This document shows, in pieces, positions 25,860 to 35,111 of a DNA stretch of 64,000 nt. This stretch comes from Blautia faecis. GTDB lineage: Bacteria; Bacillota; Clostridia; Lachnospirales; Lachnospiraceae. Both the position numbers and the translations under genes were made by a program. The DNA lies in assembly GCF_020554845.1 (NCBI RefSeq), contig NZ_JAJCIA010000002.1, positions 124,001 to 188,000 on the forward strand, in the 5' to 3' direction. The stretch's first letter is position 1; every line of letters starts with the position of its first letter. Below the pieces are notes generated by a model. The model did not search any database and was not told where the DNA came from. It saw nothing but the letters and a program-made list of their open reading frames with translations.

Positions 25860-26141
25860 TTATTTCGATGGAGTGTGAACAGGATGTGATGCGGCTGCCT
25901 CTTTTTGGGCTGTTTTCGCATCCTCAATGATATCAGGGTTATTGGGTACGTATTCTACTATATCATCCAGATCACAGTTAAGAACAGTGCATATTCGGTC
26001 TAATGAAAAGATTTCTACATTTTCATTGTCCCGAAGTCTGCGCAATAACCTTTTTTCGATTCCACACTCATTAATGAGATAGTACTGTGAAATATGGCGT
26101 TTTTTCAATGTCTCCCAGAATCTGTCGTATTTTATCATCAC
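25860..26141 (-). CDS. XRE/Cro-type HTH regulator (93 aa)
   Basis: A short regulator whose helix-turn-helix reads SQYYLINECGIEKRLLRRLR and then SLDRICTVLNCDLDDIVEY, the usual end of the Cro fold. The last 25 residues are unstructured. It faces away from a small membrane protein gene, with a perfect palindrome between them, so it probably represses both. ATG at 26141 or 26138. Confidence 0.8.
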   Translation of the reverse strand: MMIKYDRFWETLKKRHISQYYLINECGIEKRLLRRLRDNENVEIFSLDRICTVLNCDLDDIVEYVPNNPDIIEDAKTAQKEAAASHPVHTPSK

Positions 26142-26205
26142 TCAAATTCCTGTCCATTTTGTTCTTGCCATATCTCTATTATGGGTTTAAAATGAAAAAC
26201 ATAAC

Positions 26206-26225
26206 AGGGTGATTATAGTCACCCT
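26206..26225. promoter_or_regulatory. Palindromic operator between the XRE and membrane protein genes
   Basis: AGGGTGA and TCACCCT separated by 6 bp form a perfect inverted repeat in the 102-bp divergent region, 18 bp before the membrane protein start. It is likely the target of the XRE protein. Confidence 0.6.
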
Positions 26226-26243
26226 ATCTGGGAGGACTAAGAT

Positions 26244-26459
26244 ATGCGAAAAGGATTAAAAATAGCAGGTTCCACTGTATTTGCAGCTGCATTGTCTTCG
26301 TGTCTGTTTTACTGTATGGTAGCAGGGGCGAAATCTGGCGCTGTGGTATATGTGGTCATGGCTGCACTGTTGTCTGTTATTATTTCGGTAACTCTGTGTG
26401 CAGGGTTTCATTATATCCGCCATCTTCAGAAGCTTTTGAAGGAGCTCAGTGAGAAGTAG
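26244..26459 (+). CDS. Small two-helix membrane protein (71 aa)
   Basis: An unrecognised protein with two hydrophobic segments (about residues 8-28 and 33-55) and a short charged C-terminal helix (HLQKLLKELSEK). GGAGG precedes the ATG. Its divergent XRE neighbour and the palindrome suggest a small regulated pair; a stress-response or toxin-like role is possible but not shown. Confidence 0.65.
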   Translation: MRKGLKIAGSTVFAAALSSCLFYCMVAGAKSGAVVYVVMAALLSVIISVTLCAGFHYIRHLQKLLKELSEK

Positions 26460-26634
26460 TTTTTATATAAGAAGTAGTAAACAGTGGAAGTACGATTTAG
26501 ATCGTGTTGTTGTATAAGGGAAACAATAATCAGAAAGAGCTGGCGACAATAGGTATCAGGAATAATAGAACAGCTGTGATGGATGGAAAATCTGTCAGAG
26601 CTGTTCTTTTTGTGCCATAATAAAAAAGGACATA

Positions 26635-26667
26635 ATAAAAAAGGCGCTGGCATTTAAGCCAGCACCC
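26635..26667 (-). terminator. Terminator of gpmI
   Basis: On the minus strand, stem GGTGCTGGC / GCCAGCGCC with a 6-nt loop, followed by TTTTTT, about 30 bp after the gpmI stop. Confidence 0.75.
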
Positions 26668-26695
26668 TTTAAAGCAACAGAGCTGTATAAGCGGA

Positions 26696-28237
26696 TTATT
26701 TCTCCACCAGAAGTGATTTACCAGTCATCTCAGCTGGCTGCTCCATGCCCATAAGCTGGATCAGAGTCGGGATGATGTCTGCCAGGCAGCCGTTCTCACG
26801 AAGAGTATATTTCGGGTCTGCATTAACCAGAATGAACGGTACCGGATTGGTGGTATGAGCAGTATATGGCTCGCCTGTCTCATAGTCTACAAGCTGCTCT
26901 GCGTTACCGTGGTCAGCACAGATGAACATCTGTCCGTCAACCTCCTTCAGAGCCTCTACAGCCTTTCCTACGCACTCATCAACAGCCTCAACAGCTTTGA
27001 TAGCTGCAGCTTCAACACCTGTATGACCAACCATATCCGGGTTGGCGAAGTTGATGATGATCACATCATATTTCTCAGATTTGATTGCTGCAACAAGCTT
27101 CTCGCAAACTTCCGGAGCGCTCATCTCTGGCTGCAGGTCGTAAGTCGGAACCTTCGGGGACTTCACAAGGATTCTGTCCTCGCCCTTGTTTGGCTCCTCA
27201 ACGCCACCGTTGAAGAAGAAGGTTACGTGAGCATATTTCTCTGTCTCAGCGATACGTGCCTGAGTCATGTTGTGAGCTGCAAGGTACTCGCCGAATGTGT
27301 TGTGAAGCTGAACCTTGTGGAATGCAACCAGCTTATTTCCGATGGTGTCATCGTAATCTGTGAAGCATACATATGTGAGGTCAAGGCGTTTCTCTCTTGC
27401 GAAACCTGTAAATTCGTCATCGCAGAATGCTCTTGTGATCTCACGTGCACGGTCAGGACGGAAGTTGAAAAATACAACAGAATCTTTATCAGAAACAACG
27501 GCAACTGGTTTGCCATCTTTCTCAATGACTGTTGGAAGAACGAATTCGTCTGTCTTGCCGTCGTCATAGGATGCCTGTACAGCCTCAGCTGCGTCGGTTC
27601 CCTTAACACCCTCGCCCTTGGTAAGTGCGTTGTAAGCAAGCTCAACACGATCCCAGCGGTTGTCACGGTCCATTGCGTAATAACGTCCGGAAACAACACC
27701 AATCTCACCTACGCCAAGCTCATCCATCTTCGCCTGGAGCTGCTGGATATATCCTTTTCCGGAAGCCGGAGGGGTGTCACGGCCGTCCAGGAAGCAGTGT
27801 ACATAAACTTTCTTAAGTCCCTCTTTCTTAGCCATTTCAAGAAGACCAAAAAGGTGAGTAATGTGGCTGTGAACACCACCATCAGAAAGAAGACCCATGA
27901 AGTGGATCGCGGAATCATTTTCTTTGGCATTCTTCATAGCTGCAAGAAGTGCTTCATTTTTGAAGAAGTCTCCGTCCTGAATCTCTTTGGTGATTCTGGT
28001 AAGCTCCTGGTATACGATACGGCCTGCACCCATATTCATATGACCAACCTCGGAGTTACCCATCTGACCGTCCGGAAGACCTACAGCCAGTCCGCTTGCA
28101 TTACCTTTTACAAAAGGATATTCAGCCATCAGCTTGTCCATGACAGGTGTGTTCGCTTCGTATACAGCGTTTGCGTCATGTCTTTCATTCAGGCCATATC
28201 CGTCAAGAATCATTAAAACCGTTGGTTTTTTGCTCAT
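26696..28237 (-). CDS. gpmI: Phosphoglycerate mutase, cofactor-independent
   Basis: Converts 3-phosphoglycerate to 2-phosphoglycerate with two Mn2+ ions. The 513-aa protein has the alkaline-phosphatase-fold start VLMILDGYG and the phosphoserine motif GNSEVGHMNMGAG (S62); metal-site histidines lie in CADHGNAE and NPDMVGHTG. The length is normal. It is monocistronic and away from the gap-pgk-tpiA genes, with its own terminator. Confidence 0.97.
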   Translation of the reverse strand: MSKKPTVLMILDGYGLNERHDANAVYEANTPVMDKLMAEYPFVKGNASGLAVGLPDGQMGNSEVGHMNMGAGRIVYQELTRITKEIQDGDFFKNEALLAAMKNAKENDSAIHFMGLLSDGGVHSHITHLFGLLEMAKKEGLKKVYVHCFLDGRDTPPASGKGYIQQLQAKMDELGVGEIGVVSGRYYAMDRDNRWDRVELAYNALTKGEGVKGTDAAEAVQASYDDGKTDEFVLPTVIEKDGKPVAVVSDKDSVVFFNFRPDRAREITRAFCDDEFTGFAREKRLDLTYVCFTDYDDTIGNKLVAFHKVQLHNTFGEYLAAHNMTQARIAETEKYAHVTFFFNGGVEEPNKGEDRILVKSPKVPTYDLQPEMSAPEVCEKLVAAIKSEKYDVIIINFANPDMVGHTGVEAAAIKAVEAVDECVGKAVEALKEVDGQMFICADHGNAEQLVDYETGEPYTAHTTNPVPFILVNADPKYTLRENGCLADIIPTLIQLMGMEQPAEMTGKSLLVEK

Positions 28238-28422
28238 AATGTGCTCCTTTATATGATAAAATTTCCCTTTTGTTGTTCCTTATATATAGTATCAAAAATC
28301 TGGGATTTTTCAATCACAATTTTTTTTATTTCTGGAAACTATTTTTAGCAGTATTTACTATGGGAGTTCTGATGAGAAAGAATTCTGCCTTGGCAGGCTT
28401 TTTATATAACAGCTTATTACAT

Positions 28423-28450
28423 AAAAAAGGCACGAACGAATCGTGCCTTT
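28423..28450 (-). terminator. Terminator of the homoserine dehydrogenase gene
   Basis: A perfect 10-bp stem AAAGGCACGA / TCGTGCCTTT with a 5-nt loop. On the minus strand a T-run follows, about 50 bp past the hom stop. The rest of the gap to 28237 holds no credible gene. Confidence 0.75.
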
Positions 28451-28501
28451 GACTGTATGCTTAAGATAAACATATGTACAATATAATTTTGATTTTTCTA
28501 A

Positions 28502-29803
28502 TTACTTCCTATAAACTCGGATAGTCTTTGAAATACGCTTTACCGAAGACTTATTGGAAAGCTCCTGTACCGCTGTCTTAAAGTCACCCTCACGAACCTT
28601 GGAAGTGATCACAACAACCTCTGCAAGATGGTCGTCCTGATTCTGGCTGTCTTTCTGGATGATCTGGGCAATGCTTACGTGATATTTGGCGAAAACCTCC
28701 GTCATTTCAGCAAGTACACCACAGCGGTCTTCTACATGAAGGCGAAGGAAGTAACGGTTGTAGGTATCTTCCATTTTTTTCACAGGAAGCTGTTTATAGC
28801 AGGTGCATCCGATACGGCCGCAGCACCCTGCTTCCATATTGCGCACAATATCAAAAATATCTCCAACTACAGCGCTTGCAGTAGGAAGCTCACCTGCACC
28901 CCGTCCGAAGAACATGGCGTCCTCTACAGCATCTCCATGAACAAAGACTGCATTATAGGAATCATTAACGGTTGCAAGAGGATGATCATTTGGAATCAGC
29001 ATCGGGCAGACGTAAGCTTCTACACCGGACTCAGTATTGCGGGCAACACCAAGAAGCTTGATGGCACAGCCCATCTCTTTTGCATAGCGGATGTCCTTGG
29101 CGGAAATTTTTGTGATTCCTTCGATATAAACATCATCAAATACCACTCTGGAATTAAAAGCAACGCTGGCGAGAATAGCCACCTTGCGTCCTGCATCAAG
29201 TCCATCAATATCCGCAGTAGGATCCGCTTCTGCATAGCCAAGCTCTGTGGCAAGTGCCAGTGCATCTTTAAATTCCATATTCTCCTGGGACATTTTTGTG
29301 AGGATAAAGTTGGTAGTACCGTTTACAATACCCATAACCTCGCTCATGTGGTTGCCTGCCAGGCACTGCTTCAAAGGACGGATAATAGGGATTCCGCCTG
29401 CTACAGCTGCTTCAAAGAGAAAATCCACATGGGAAGCTCTGGCTGTGTCCATAAGTTCTTTTCCGTGGACGGCAATCAGATCTTTGTTTGCTGTTACTAC
29501 GTGCTTGCCTGCGTGAAGAGCATCCAGAATATAGGTTCTGGCAGGTTCGATTCCGCCGATCAGTTCGATTATAATGTCAATGGAAGGATCTGCTTTAATA
29601 TCCTCCCAGCTATTGGTAAGGACAGCCGGATCATCTACCTTGCCAGCTGCCTTTTCCAGGTTGCGGACAAGTATTTTGCGTATTTTAACCTTGCAGCCGA
29701 TTTTGGCTGTCATTTCTTCCTCCTGGTTCTTCAGAACCTTGTAAACACCGGTTCCAACTGTTCCAAGCCCAAGCAGGGCTGCGTTTATAACTTTTTCTCC
29801 CAT
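28502..29803 (-). CDS. hom: Homoserine dehydrogenase with ACT domain
   Basis: Reduces aspartate semialdehyde to homoserine in threonine and methionine synthesis. The 433-aa protein has an N-terminal Rossmann motif (LLGLGTVGTGVYK), the catalytic region (NGTTNFILT, then GYAEADPTADIDG), and a C-terminal ACT domain (about 350-430) for threonine feedback. The start at 29803 follows GGGAGTT; an in-frame extension to 29911 has no site and is not family-like. No thrB or thrC is adjacent. Confidence 0.95.
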   Translation of the reverse strand: MGEKVINAALLGLGTVGTGVYKVLKNQEEEMTAKIGCKVKIRKILVRNLEKAAGKVDDPAVLTNSWEDIKADPSIDIIIELIGGIEPARTYILDALHAGKHVVTANKDLIAVHGKELMDTARASHVDFLFEAAVAGGIPIIRPLKQCLAGNHMSEVMGIVNGTTNFILTKMSQENMEFKDALALATELGYAEADPTADIDGLDAGRKVAILASVAFNSRVVFDDVYIEGITKISAKDIRYAKEMGCAIKLLGVARNTESGVEAYVCPMLIPNDHPLATVNDSYNAVFVHGDAVEDAMFFGRGAGELPTASAVVGDIFDIVRNMEAGCCGRIGCTCYKQLPVKKMEDTYNRYFLRLHVEDRCGVLAEMTEVFAKYHVSIAQIIQKDSQNQDDHLAEVVVITSKVREGDFKTAVQELSNKSSVKRISKTIRVYRK

Positions 29804-29991
29804 GGGGAACTCCCTTCTTAAAAATAGTAGTGCTGCCGTTTGATCGTGGTTCCCGTTCATAGTCTGGCAGCAGATATAAACGTAAGCGCGAAAAAGACAG
29901 ATGTCTTTCACACATTAACATTTCGTTATGTGGTTCTTATAGTATGGCAGAAAATGGTTTTTGTCAAGCGCTTAAAATAATACAATCCTAT

Positions 29992-30042
29992 GGACTACGT
30001 TCACAAATAAACACCTCGGGGAACAGCACCTGCTGAATAGTT
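29992..30042. repeat. Dispersed repeat family A, copy 3 (right half only)
   Basis: About 50 bp matching the right end of copy 1 (ACTACGTTCACAAA, then AACACCTCG, then CACCTGCTGAATAGTT). The left half is missing. It lies between hom and the MATE gene; the rest of this 329-bp gap shows nothing else. Confidence 0.7.
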
Positions 30043-30132
30043 GCAAAATAAAAAAAAGGGGCTTGAAAGTAGAAAAAATATCGCCTATAATCCCTCTAAA
30101 ACGATATTTTTTCTTGTGGAGGAAAAAAGAAT

Positions 30133-31476
30133 ATGCAGACAGATATGACTGTGGGAAAACCTATGAAAATGCTGTTGAATTTTACCATTCCTGTATTTCT
30201 TGGAAATGTTTTCCAACAGCTGTACAGTATGGCGGATGCGGTAATTGTTGGGAAGTTTGTTGGAACTAAGGGGCTGGCAGCGGTAGGCGCTACTGGAACC
30301 ATTACGTTCCTTATTATTGGATTTCTGATGGGGGTTACAACAGGAGTTACCGTTCTTACCTCTCAGAAGTTCGGAGCAGGAAGAATGGATGAGATGCGTA
30401 AGACGGTTGGTAATGCAGCAATTCTTTCTGCTGTGATCGCAGTTGTTATGACTGCAGTAAGCATGTTGGGAATGCACAGGCTTCTTGTATTCATGCATAC
30501 ACCTGAAGATATTTTTGATGGTGCATATGGTTATATTATGATCATCTGTGCCGGAATTTTTACCCAGGTATTGTATAATCTGGTGTCCAGTATCTTAAGG
30601 GCACTGGGAAACAGCAAAACGCCTCTTTACTTTTTGATTCTGGCGGCAGGACTGAATATTGTACTTGACCTTGTATTTATTATCTTTTTTCACTGGGGAG
30701 CGCCGGGAGCTGCCTGGGCTACCGTTATTTCACAGGGAGTGTCAGGAGTTCTTTGCCTGATTTATATGTGGAAGGCCGTGCCGGAACTAAAGATGAAAAA
30801 AGAAGACTGGTGTTTTAACCGTGATATTGCCGTAAAACAGATCAGTGTGGGAATTCCCATGGGACTGCAGTATTCCATTACAGCCATTGGAGGCATGATG
30901 GTACAGAGTTCTTTGAATATACTTGGCTCTTATGCAGTTGCGGCCTTTACAGCAGGCTCTAAAATTGATAATATCTTTACCCAGGCATTTGTAGCTATAG
31001 GAACTACAATGTCTACATATAGTGCACAGAATGTTGGTGCGCGTAAGCTGGACCGTGTGCGTCAGGGGTTCCGGTGTGCAGATGTGATCGGCTGTGCATA
31101 TGCTGTTGTTGTAGGATTTGTCCTGTTTTTTGTGGGAAAAAGCTTTTCTTATCTGTTTATCTCTGATAATGCAGAGGCGGTGATCCCTATGGTGGATACA
31201 TATCTTCGCTGTGTTGGAATGTTTATGATTCCCCTTTATGTGGTCAATTGTTACCGTAATGGCTTTCAGGGAATGGGATATGGGCTTCTTCCTATGCTCT
31301 CAGGCGTGGCAGAGCTTATTGGAAGAGGTGTGATGGCAGTTGTTGCAGCAGATGCCAGGAGTTATACAATGGCATGCATGGCCAGTCCATTTGCATGGAT
31401 TGTAGCAACAGTCCTTCTTATTGTACTTTACTTCTATGTGATGAAGGATATGAAGAGAAAATTATGTCTGCAGTGA
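30133..31476 (+). CDS. MATE-family efflux pump
   Basis: A 447-aa, 12-helix cation-coupled exporter of the MATE family. The N-terminus reads MTVGKPMKMLLNFTIPVFLGNVFQQLY, broken here as GKPMKMLLNFTIP...VFQQLY, and two MatE repeats follow (second starting near residue 235, VGIPMGLQYSITAIG). It exports drugs or metabolites; the substrate is not predictable. GGAGG lies 11 bp before the ATG. It is apparently monocistronic. Confidence 0.9.
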   Translation: MQTDMTVGKPMKMLLNFTIPVFLGNVFQQLYSMADAVIVGKFVGTKGLAAVGATGTITFLIIGFLMGVTTGVTVLTSQKFGAGRMDEMRKTVGNAAILSAVIAVVMTAVSMLGMHRLLVFMHTPEDIFDGAYGYIMIICAGIFTQVLYNLVSSILRALGNSKTPLYFLILAAGLNIVLDLVFIIFFHWGAPGAAWATVISQGVSGVLCLIYMWKAVPELKMKKEDWCFNRDIAVKQISVGIPMGLQYSITAIGGMMVQSSLNILGSYAVAAFTAGSKIDNIFTQAFVAIGTTMSTYSAQNVGARKLDRVRQGFRCADVIGCAYAVVVGFVLFFVGKSFSYLFISDNAEAVIPMVDTYLRCVGMFMIPLYVVNCYRNGFQGMGYGLLPMLSGVAELIGRGVMAVVAADARSYTMACMASPFAWIVATVLLIVLYFYVMKDMKRKLCLQ

Positions 31477-31553
31477 AAGCCAGGATTACAAATCCGTAAA
31501 CGTGATTTAATAAAATGAATCTGTTATAGACTGTTAAGGCTGAAAAAAGGTCG

Positions 31554-31656
31554 ATTGCAATCCGAGTTTCCAGTTTGAAAGGGTAACTTCCACATATTCT
31601 TTCGGAAGAATTAACTTTCACGGATAAGCTCTTGGGGTGGAAGTTTGAATTGCAAT
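31554..31656. other. Structured intergenic element
   Basis: Inverted arms AACTTCCAC (31585-31593) and GTGGAAGTT (31637-31645) enclose a perfect hairpin ATTCTT-TCGG-AAGAAT (31596-31611), and both are flanked by ATTGCAA copies (31554-31560, 31649-31655). It could be a small RNA, a leader structure or a palindromic repeat; no known family was recognised. Confidence 0.4.
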
Positions 31657-31797
31657 TAACATTAAAGGGATTCTTTTGAAGGAAATATACATTTTAAGAT
31701 ACAAAATGGAAAATATATGTTATAATGAAACAAGGTTTCGCCATTAGATGGAGAAGCCTTGTTCAAACAGTGTTTTTATCAGAGGAGAGTTTTATAC

Positions 31798-33828
31798 ATG
31801 AGTAAGGACAATAAGCATACTCAGGGAAGCCCGGGAGACTTTGAAGATAAAATAGATTCGGCTATGGCAGGTCTTGAAGCAGATCTGGACGAGGAATTCC
31901 ACGGCGCAGACTTTTATGATGAAGATGACCAGGAGAGCGATTTTGATTCCTGGGAAGGTGAAGACGATTCCGATGCAGAAGAACTGGCTGAGCAGGATTC
32001 TGAAGAGGAGTATCCAGAGGAAGAAGAGTACGACCAGGATGAGGCAGAGCTGAGCACGGAAGAAGAGGACTTCTGGGACGAGGAAGAGACAGAATCTGAA
32101 GAAGAGAATTCAGAGGAAAAAGATTCAGAGAGCGAAGATTCAGAGGACGCTGAATCTGCAGATGAACCGAAAACATCTGAAAAAGAGCTTCAGGTGGAAA
32201 TTATTCCGCCCCATTCAAATAAAGGCAGAAAGCACCGAAGAAAAGATTCTGCCGGTGCGGCAGCACCTAACCAGCCTGAGAAGCAGACTTCTAAGAAATC
32301 TGCCAGACCGTCTCCGAAGCCGGCAGCCAGATCTGCCCGTCCGACGAAGATTTCCTATGTTCCTATTACTGATGAGGAACTGGATGAGAAGATCATCCCT
32401 GTTCCCAGAAAGAAGCATAAGGGACTTAAAGTTACGGGAATTGTGGCAGCTATTCTTGCGGTGACAGCAGGATGCGCTTATGGAGCAGTGAGTTACTATT
32501 ATGCAGACAGATTCTTTGAGGGAACCTATATTAACGGAATCAACTGTTCCAATAAGACTGCCTACGAAACAGAGCAGCTGATTGCAAGCAATGTAGAGGA
32601 TTATTCCATTGAGATTACCGCGAGGAACCAGGAGCCGCAGGCCATCAGCGGAAACCAGATCAATTACCGCTATGTGTCTGATGGAGAAGTTCTGGATCTT
32701 TTGAAGCAGCAGAAGCCATATGAATGGGTAAAAGGGTTCATGGAGACCAGAAGCTATACCACCCAGGAGAATGTGACTTTTGATAAGAGTTTGCTTCAGA
32801 GTGAAGTAAAGGAATTAAAGTGTGCACAGGCAGAAAACCAGGTTGAGCCGGAGAATGCATATGTGGCGCTTGAGGGAAGCGAGTTTACCATTGTTCCTGA
32901 GACTGAGGGCAGCAAGCTGAAGGTGAAGGAAGCCTATAAAGCGCTGGATACCGCCATTTCCGGAAGCCAGACCTCCATTGATCTGGGAAATACGCCGGAT
33001 GTATATGCAGTGGCAGCAGTGACCAGCGATGATCCTACCCTTCAGGCCACCAGGGATGCTTATAATAATTATACCAAGGCCAGCATTACCTATACATTTG
33101 GAGAGCAGACAGTCACTCTTGACGGAAGCACCCTTAAGGAATGGCTGCAGTTTGATGACAAGGGACAGCTGGTGCAGGATGATGCTTCCTTTACCCAGCA
33201 TATCAAGGATTTTGTGGCACAGCTGGCAAGTGAGCATGACACAGTTGGAACAACACGCTCCTTTAATACGACCAGTGGCCGTACCGTTTCTGTTTATGGC
33301 TCTGCATATGGCTGGAAAATCGATCAGGACGCAGAAGCAGCACAGCTGACAGAAGAGATCCGTACAGGCACTCAGACTACACGGGAACCGGTATATTCCA
33401 TGAGAGCCAATTCTTACGGATACAATGATATTGGAAGTACCTATATCGAGGTAGATTTGAGTAGTCAGCACATGTACTATTACCAGAATGGCAGCATCAT
33501 CTTTGACTCTGACATTGTTTCCGGAGATATCCGTTATGATGACAGAGCCACACCTCCGGGAATTTTCACCCTGTATTATAAGAAGAGCCCGGATGTGCTT
33601 CGTGGAGAGAAGAAGCCGGACGGCACTTACGAGTACGAAACCCAGGTTACCTACTGGATGCCGTTTAACGGCGGAATTGGTTTCCATGACGCTACCTGGC
33701 AGGCATATTTCGGTGGTGACCGCTATACCTACGCCGGATCCCATGGATGTATCAATATGCCGCTGGATGCAGCAGCTACTCTGTACAGCATTATTGATAC
33801 CAATGTGCCGATCGTGTGCTTCTACTAA
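31798..33828 (+). CDS. L,D-transpeptidase (YkuD) with long acidic N-terminal tail
   Basis: A 676-aa membrane protein that probably forms 3-3 peptidoglycan cross-links or attaches proteins to the wall. The first 130 residues are extremely acidic (Asp/Glu-rich), residues 150-200 are basic and Pro/Ser-rich, and a membrane helix follows at about 212-232. Then come two peptidoglycan-binding-like domains (about 260-520) and the catalytic YkuD domain with HDATWQ and SHGCINMP (C651). The acidic part should lie in the cytoplasm. The ATG at 31798 follows AGAGGAG; an ATG at 31759 precedes that site. Confidence 0.9.
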   Translation: MSKDNKHTQGSPGDFEDKIDSAMAGLEADLDEEFHGADFYDEDDQESDFDSWEGEDDSDAEELAEQDSEEEYPEEEEYDQDEAELSTEEEDFWDEEETESEEENSEEKDSESEDSEDAESADEPKTSEKELQVEIIPPHSNKGRKHRRKDSAGAAAPNQPEKQTSKKSARPSPKPAARSARPTKISYVPITDEELDEKIIPVPRKKHKGLKVTGIVAAILAVTAGCAYGAVSYYYADRFFEGTYINGINCSNKTAYETEQLIASNVEDYSIEITARNQEPQAISGNQINYRYVSDGEVLDLLKQQKPYEWVKGFMETRSYTTQENVTFDKSLLQSEVKELKCAQAENQVEPENAYVALEGSEFTIVPETEGSKLKVKEAYKALDTAISGSQTSIDLGNTPDVYAVAAVTSDDPTLQATRDAYNNYTKASITYTFGEQTVTLDGSTLKEWLQFDDKGQLVQDDASFTQHIKDFVAQLASEHDTVGTTRSFNTTSGRTVSVYGSAYGWKIDQDAEAAQLTEEIRTGTQTTREPVYSMRANSYGYNDIGSTYIEVDLSSQHMYYYQNGSIIFDSDIVSGDIRYDDRATPPGIFTLYYKKSPDVLRGEKKPDGTYEYETQVTYWMPFNGGIGFHDATWQAYFGGDRYTYAGSHGCINMPLDAAATLYSIIDTNVPIVCFY

Positions 33829-33987
33829 AAGATCATTTATCTGACCGGAAAATTGCAGTGAGCAGTAACAATTAGTTTTTGGTCACTGAGTACGAACAAA
33901 CACGCTCTAGATGGATGAAAAGACAGCTGCATGTCTTTGAGACCGCGGGCAGCAGCATAACACAAAAGAAGTGGAGAATAAGTTAAT

Positions 33988-34284
33988 ATGAATATGGATT
34001 CATTTGATATGATACTGACTATAGCAGCTCTTGTAATGGGAGTTATGCTTCTTACCGGTCATGGAGATATTCTTATGAAAGGCGGAAATGCCGCTGAGCG
34101 TAAGAAGCTTTACGATGACAAAAAGGTTCAGCTGGTTTCCGGCGTGACTCTGCTCATTTTCGGAATTCTCACCGGTCTGGATATGGTGATCAAGAGCTAT
34201 GTGTACGATATCATTTATCTGGCAGCAGTAATTGTTATCTTCATTATCATGGTGGTAGTGATTCGCAAGAAATGTAAGAAATGA
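33988..34284 (+). CDS. Small DUF3784-like membrane protein (98 aa)
   Basis: Three hydrophobic segments (about 10-25, 50-66, 72-92) with a charged linker ERKKLYDDKK after the first, the pattern of DUF3784 proteins. Function unknown. TGGAGAA precedes the ATG by 9 bp. It follows the L,D-transpeptidase gene by 160 bp and ends at a strong terminator. Confidence 0.7.
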   Translation: MNMDSFDMILTIAALVMGVMLLTGHGDILMKGGNAAERKKLYDDKKVQLVSGVTLLIFGILTGLDMVIKSYVYDIIYLAAVIVIFIIMVVVIRKKCKK

Positions 34285-34292
34285 GATGAAAA

Positions 34293-34340
34293 AGAAGCAC
34301 TTGTATATCTGGAAATTGATATACAGGTGCTTCTTTTGTA
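34293..34340 (+). terminator. Terminator after the DUF3784-like gene
   Basis: A 17-bp stem from AGAAGCACTTGTATATC to GATATACAGGTGCTTCT with one G-U pair and an 8-nt loop, followed by TTTTG. Confidence 0.8.
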
Positions 34341-34362
34341 ATCCGGATATTGAGCTGCACTG

Positions 34363-34397
34363 GAGCATGTTTGAAAAATCATTCCGGCGATCTGCTG
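34363..34397. repeat. Family B repeat, left end
   Basis: GAGCATGTTTGAAAAATC followed by ATTCCGGCGATCTGC, matching 38299-38330 at most positions (GAGACTGTTTGAAAAATC, ATTCCTGCAATCTGT). No clear right end is present. Confidence 0.6.
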
Positions 34398-34496
34398 TTG
34401 GATAACTGTGTGTCGCATTCTCGTTACTTCAGTAATGAGTTAGACGCACTATTTTTTGAAAAAGCAAGGACTGCTAATAAAAATTTGTATAAATAA

Positions 34497-35111
34497 TTAG
34501 AATAATTTCAACAGATCCGCTGGCTTCTCAATCATATAATCCGGTGTATCCACCTGTCCGAATCCATAGGAAGCAAATACAAATGGTACCCCTGCCTCCT
34601 GACATGCCTGGTAATCCCCGAAGGTGTCTCCTACATAAACAGGTGCTTTCAGCTGATATTTCTTAGCAATAGAACGGATATTAGCTGCCTTGGCTTCCCC
34701 GCTGTCTCCTGGACACAGATGACCGGTGAAGTATTTTCCCAGCCCTGTTTTCTCAAAAACAAGCTCAATATATCCAGCTTGGCAGTTGCTTACTACAAAA
34801 AGAGGGTAGCGTTTGTTAAGCTCCTTCAAAGTTTCTTCCAGTCCGTCGTAAACAGGTGCCCCCATCGCACCCAGCAGATCGTGCTCAGCCTGGCAGCAGA
34901 TATCGATGACCCGAAGCTGCTCCGCTTCAGTCTGTTCTGGAAGGATTGCCTTCGCAATATCTGGGAGAAGTCTGCCAAACAGCCCTTTCAGCTGATCAGC
35001 TGTCACACGGACATCAAGATTCTCTTTTTCTAAAGTCTTATTCCACGCCATAGCTACAACGTCGGTGGAATTCCATATAGTTCCGTCAATATCAAAAATA
35101 ATACTGTCCAT
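34497..35111 (-). CDS. HAD-superfamily phosphatase (phosphoglycolate phosphatase-like)
   Basis: A 204-aa HAD hydrolase with the motif I DIDGT (D7, D9), a helical cap (residues 18-90), motif II VVSNCQAG and motif III/IV VYVGDTFGDYQACQ. The family includes Gph and pyrophosphatase PpaX; the exact substrate is uncertain. It is monocistronic. The 309-bp region upstream shows only the family B element at 35351. Confidence 0.85.
   Translation of the reverse strand: MDSIIFDIDGTIWNSTDVVAMAWNKTLEKENLDVRVTADQLKGLFGRLLPDIAKAILPEQTEAEQLRVIDICCQAEHDLLGAMGAPVYDGLEETLKELNKRYPLFVVSNCQAGYIELVFEKTGLGKYFTGHLCPGDSGEAKAANIRSIAKKYQLKAPVYVGDTFGDYQACQEAGVPFVFASYGFGQVDTPDYMIEKPADLLKLF

Noticed and set aside
26855..28216. 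A 453-codon open frame on the plus strand opposite gpmI
   Set aside because: It is a shadow of gpmI; its translation is cysteine-rich with no family features, and gpmI has all catalytic motifs.
28270..28452. A 60-codon plus-strand frame before the hom terminator
   Set aside because: It runs through the terminator hairpin and lacks a ribosome site.
28628..29821. A 397-codon open frame opposite the homoserine dehydrogenase gene
   Set aside because: Antisense shadow without a ribosome site or recognisable domain; the minus-strand gene is unambiguous.
33740..33960. A short AAACACGCTCTAGA near 33898 as another family B copy
   Set aside because: Only about 14 bp match and no left end is visible, so it was not listed as a feature.
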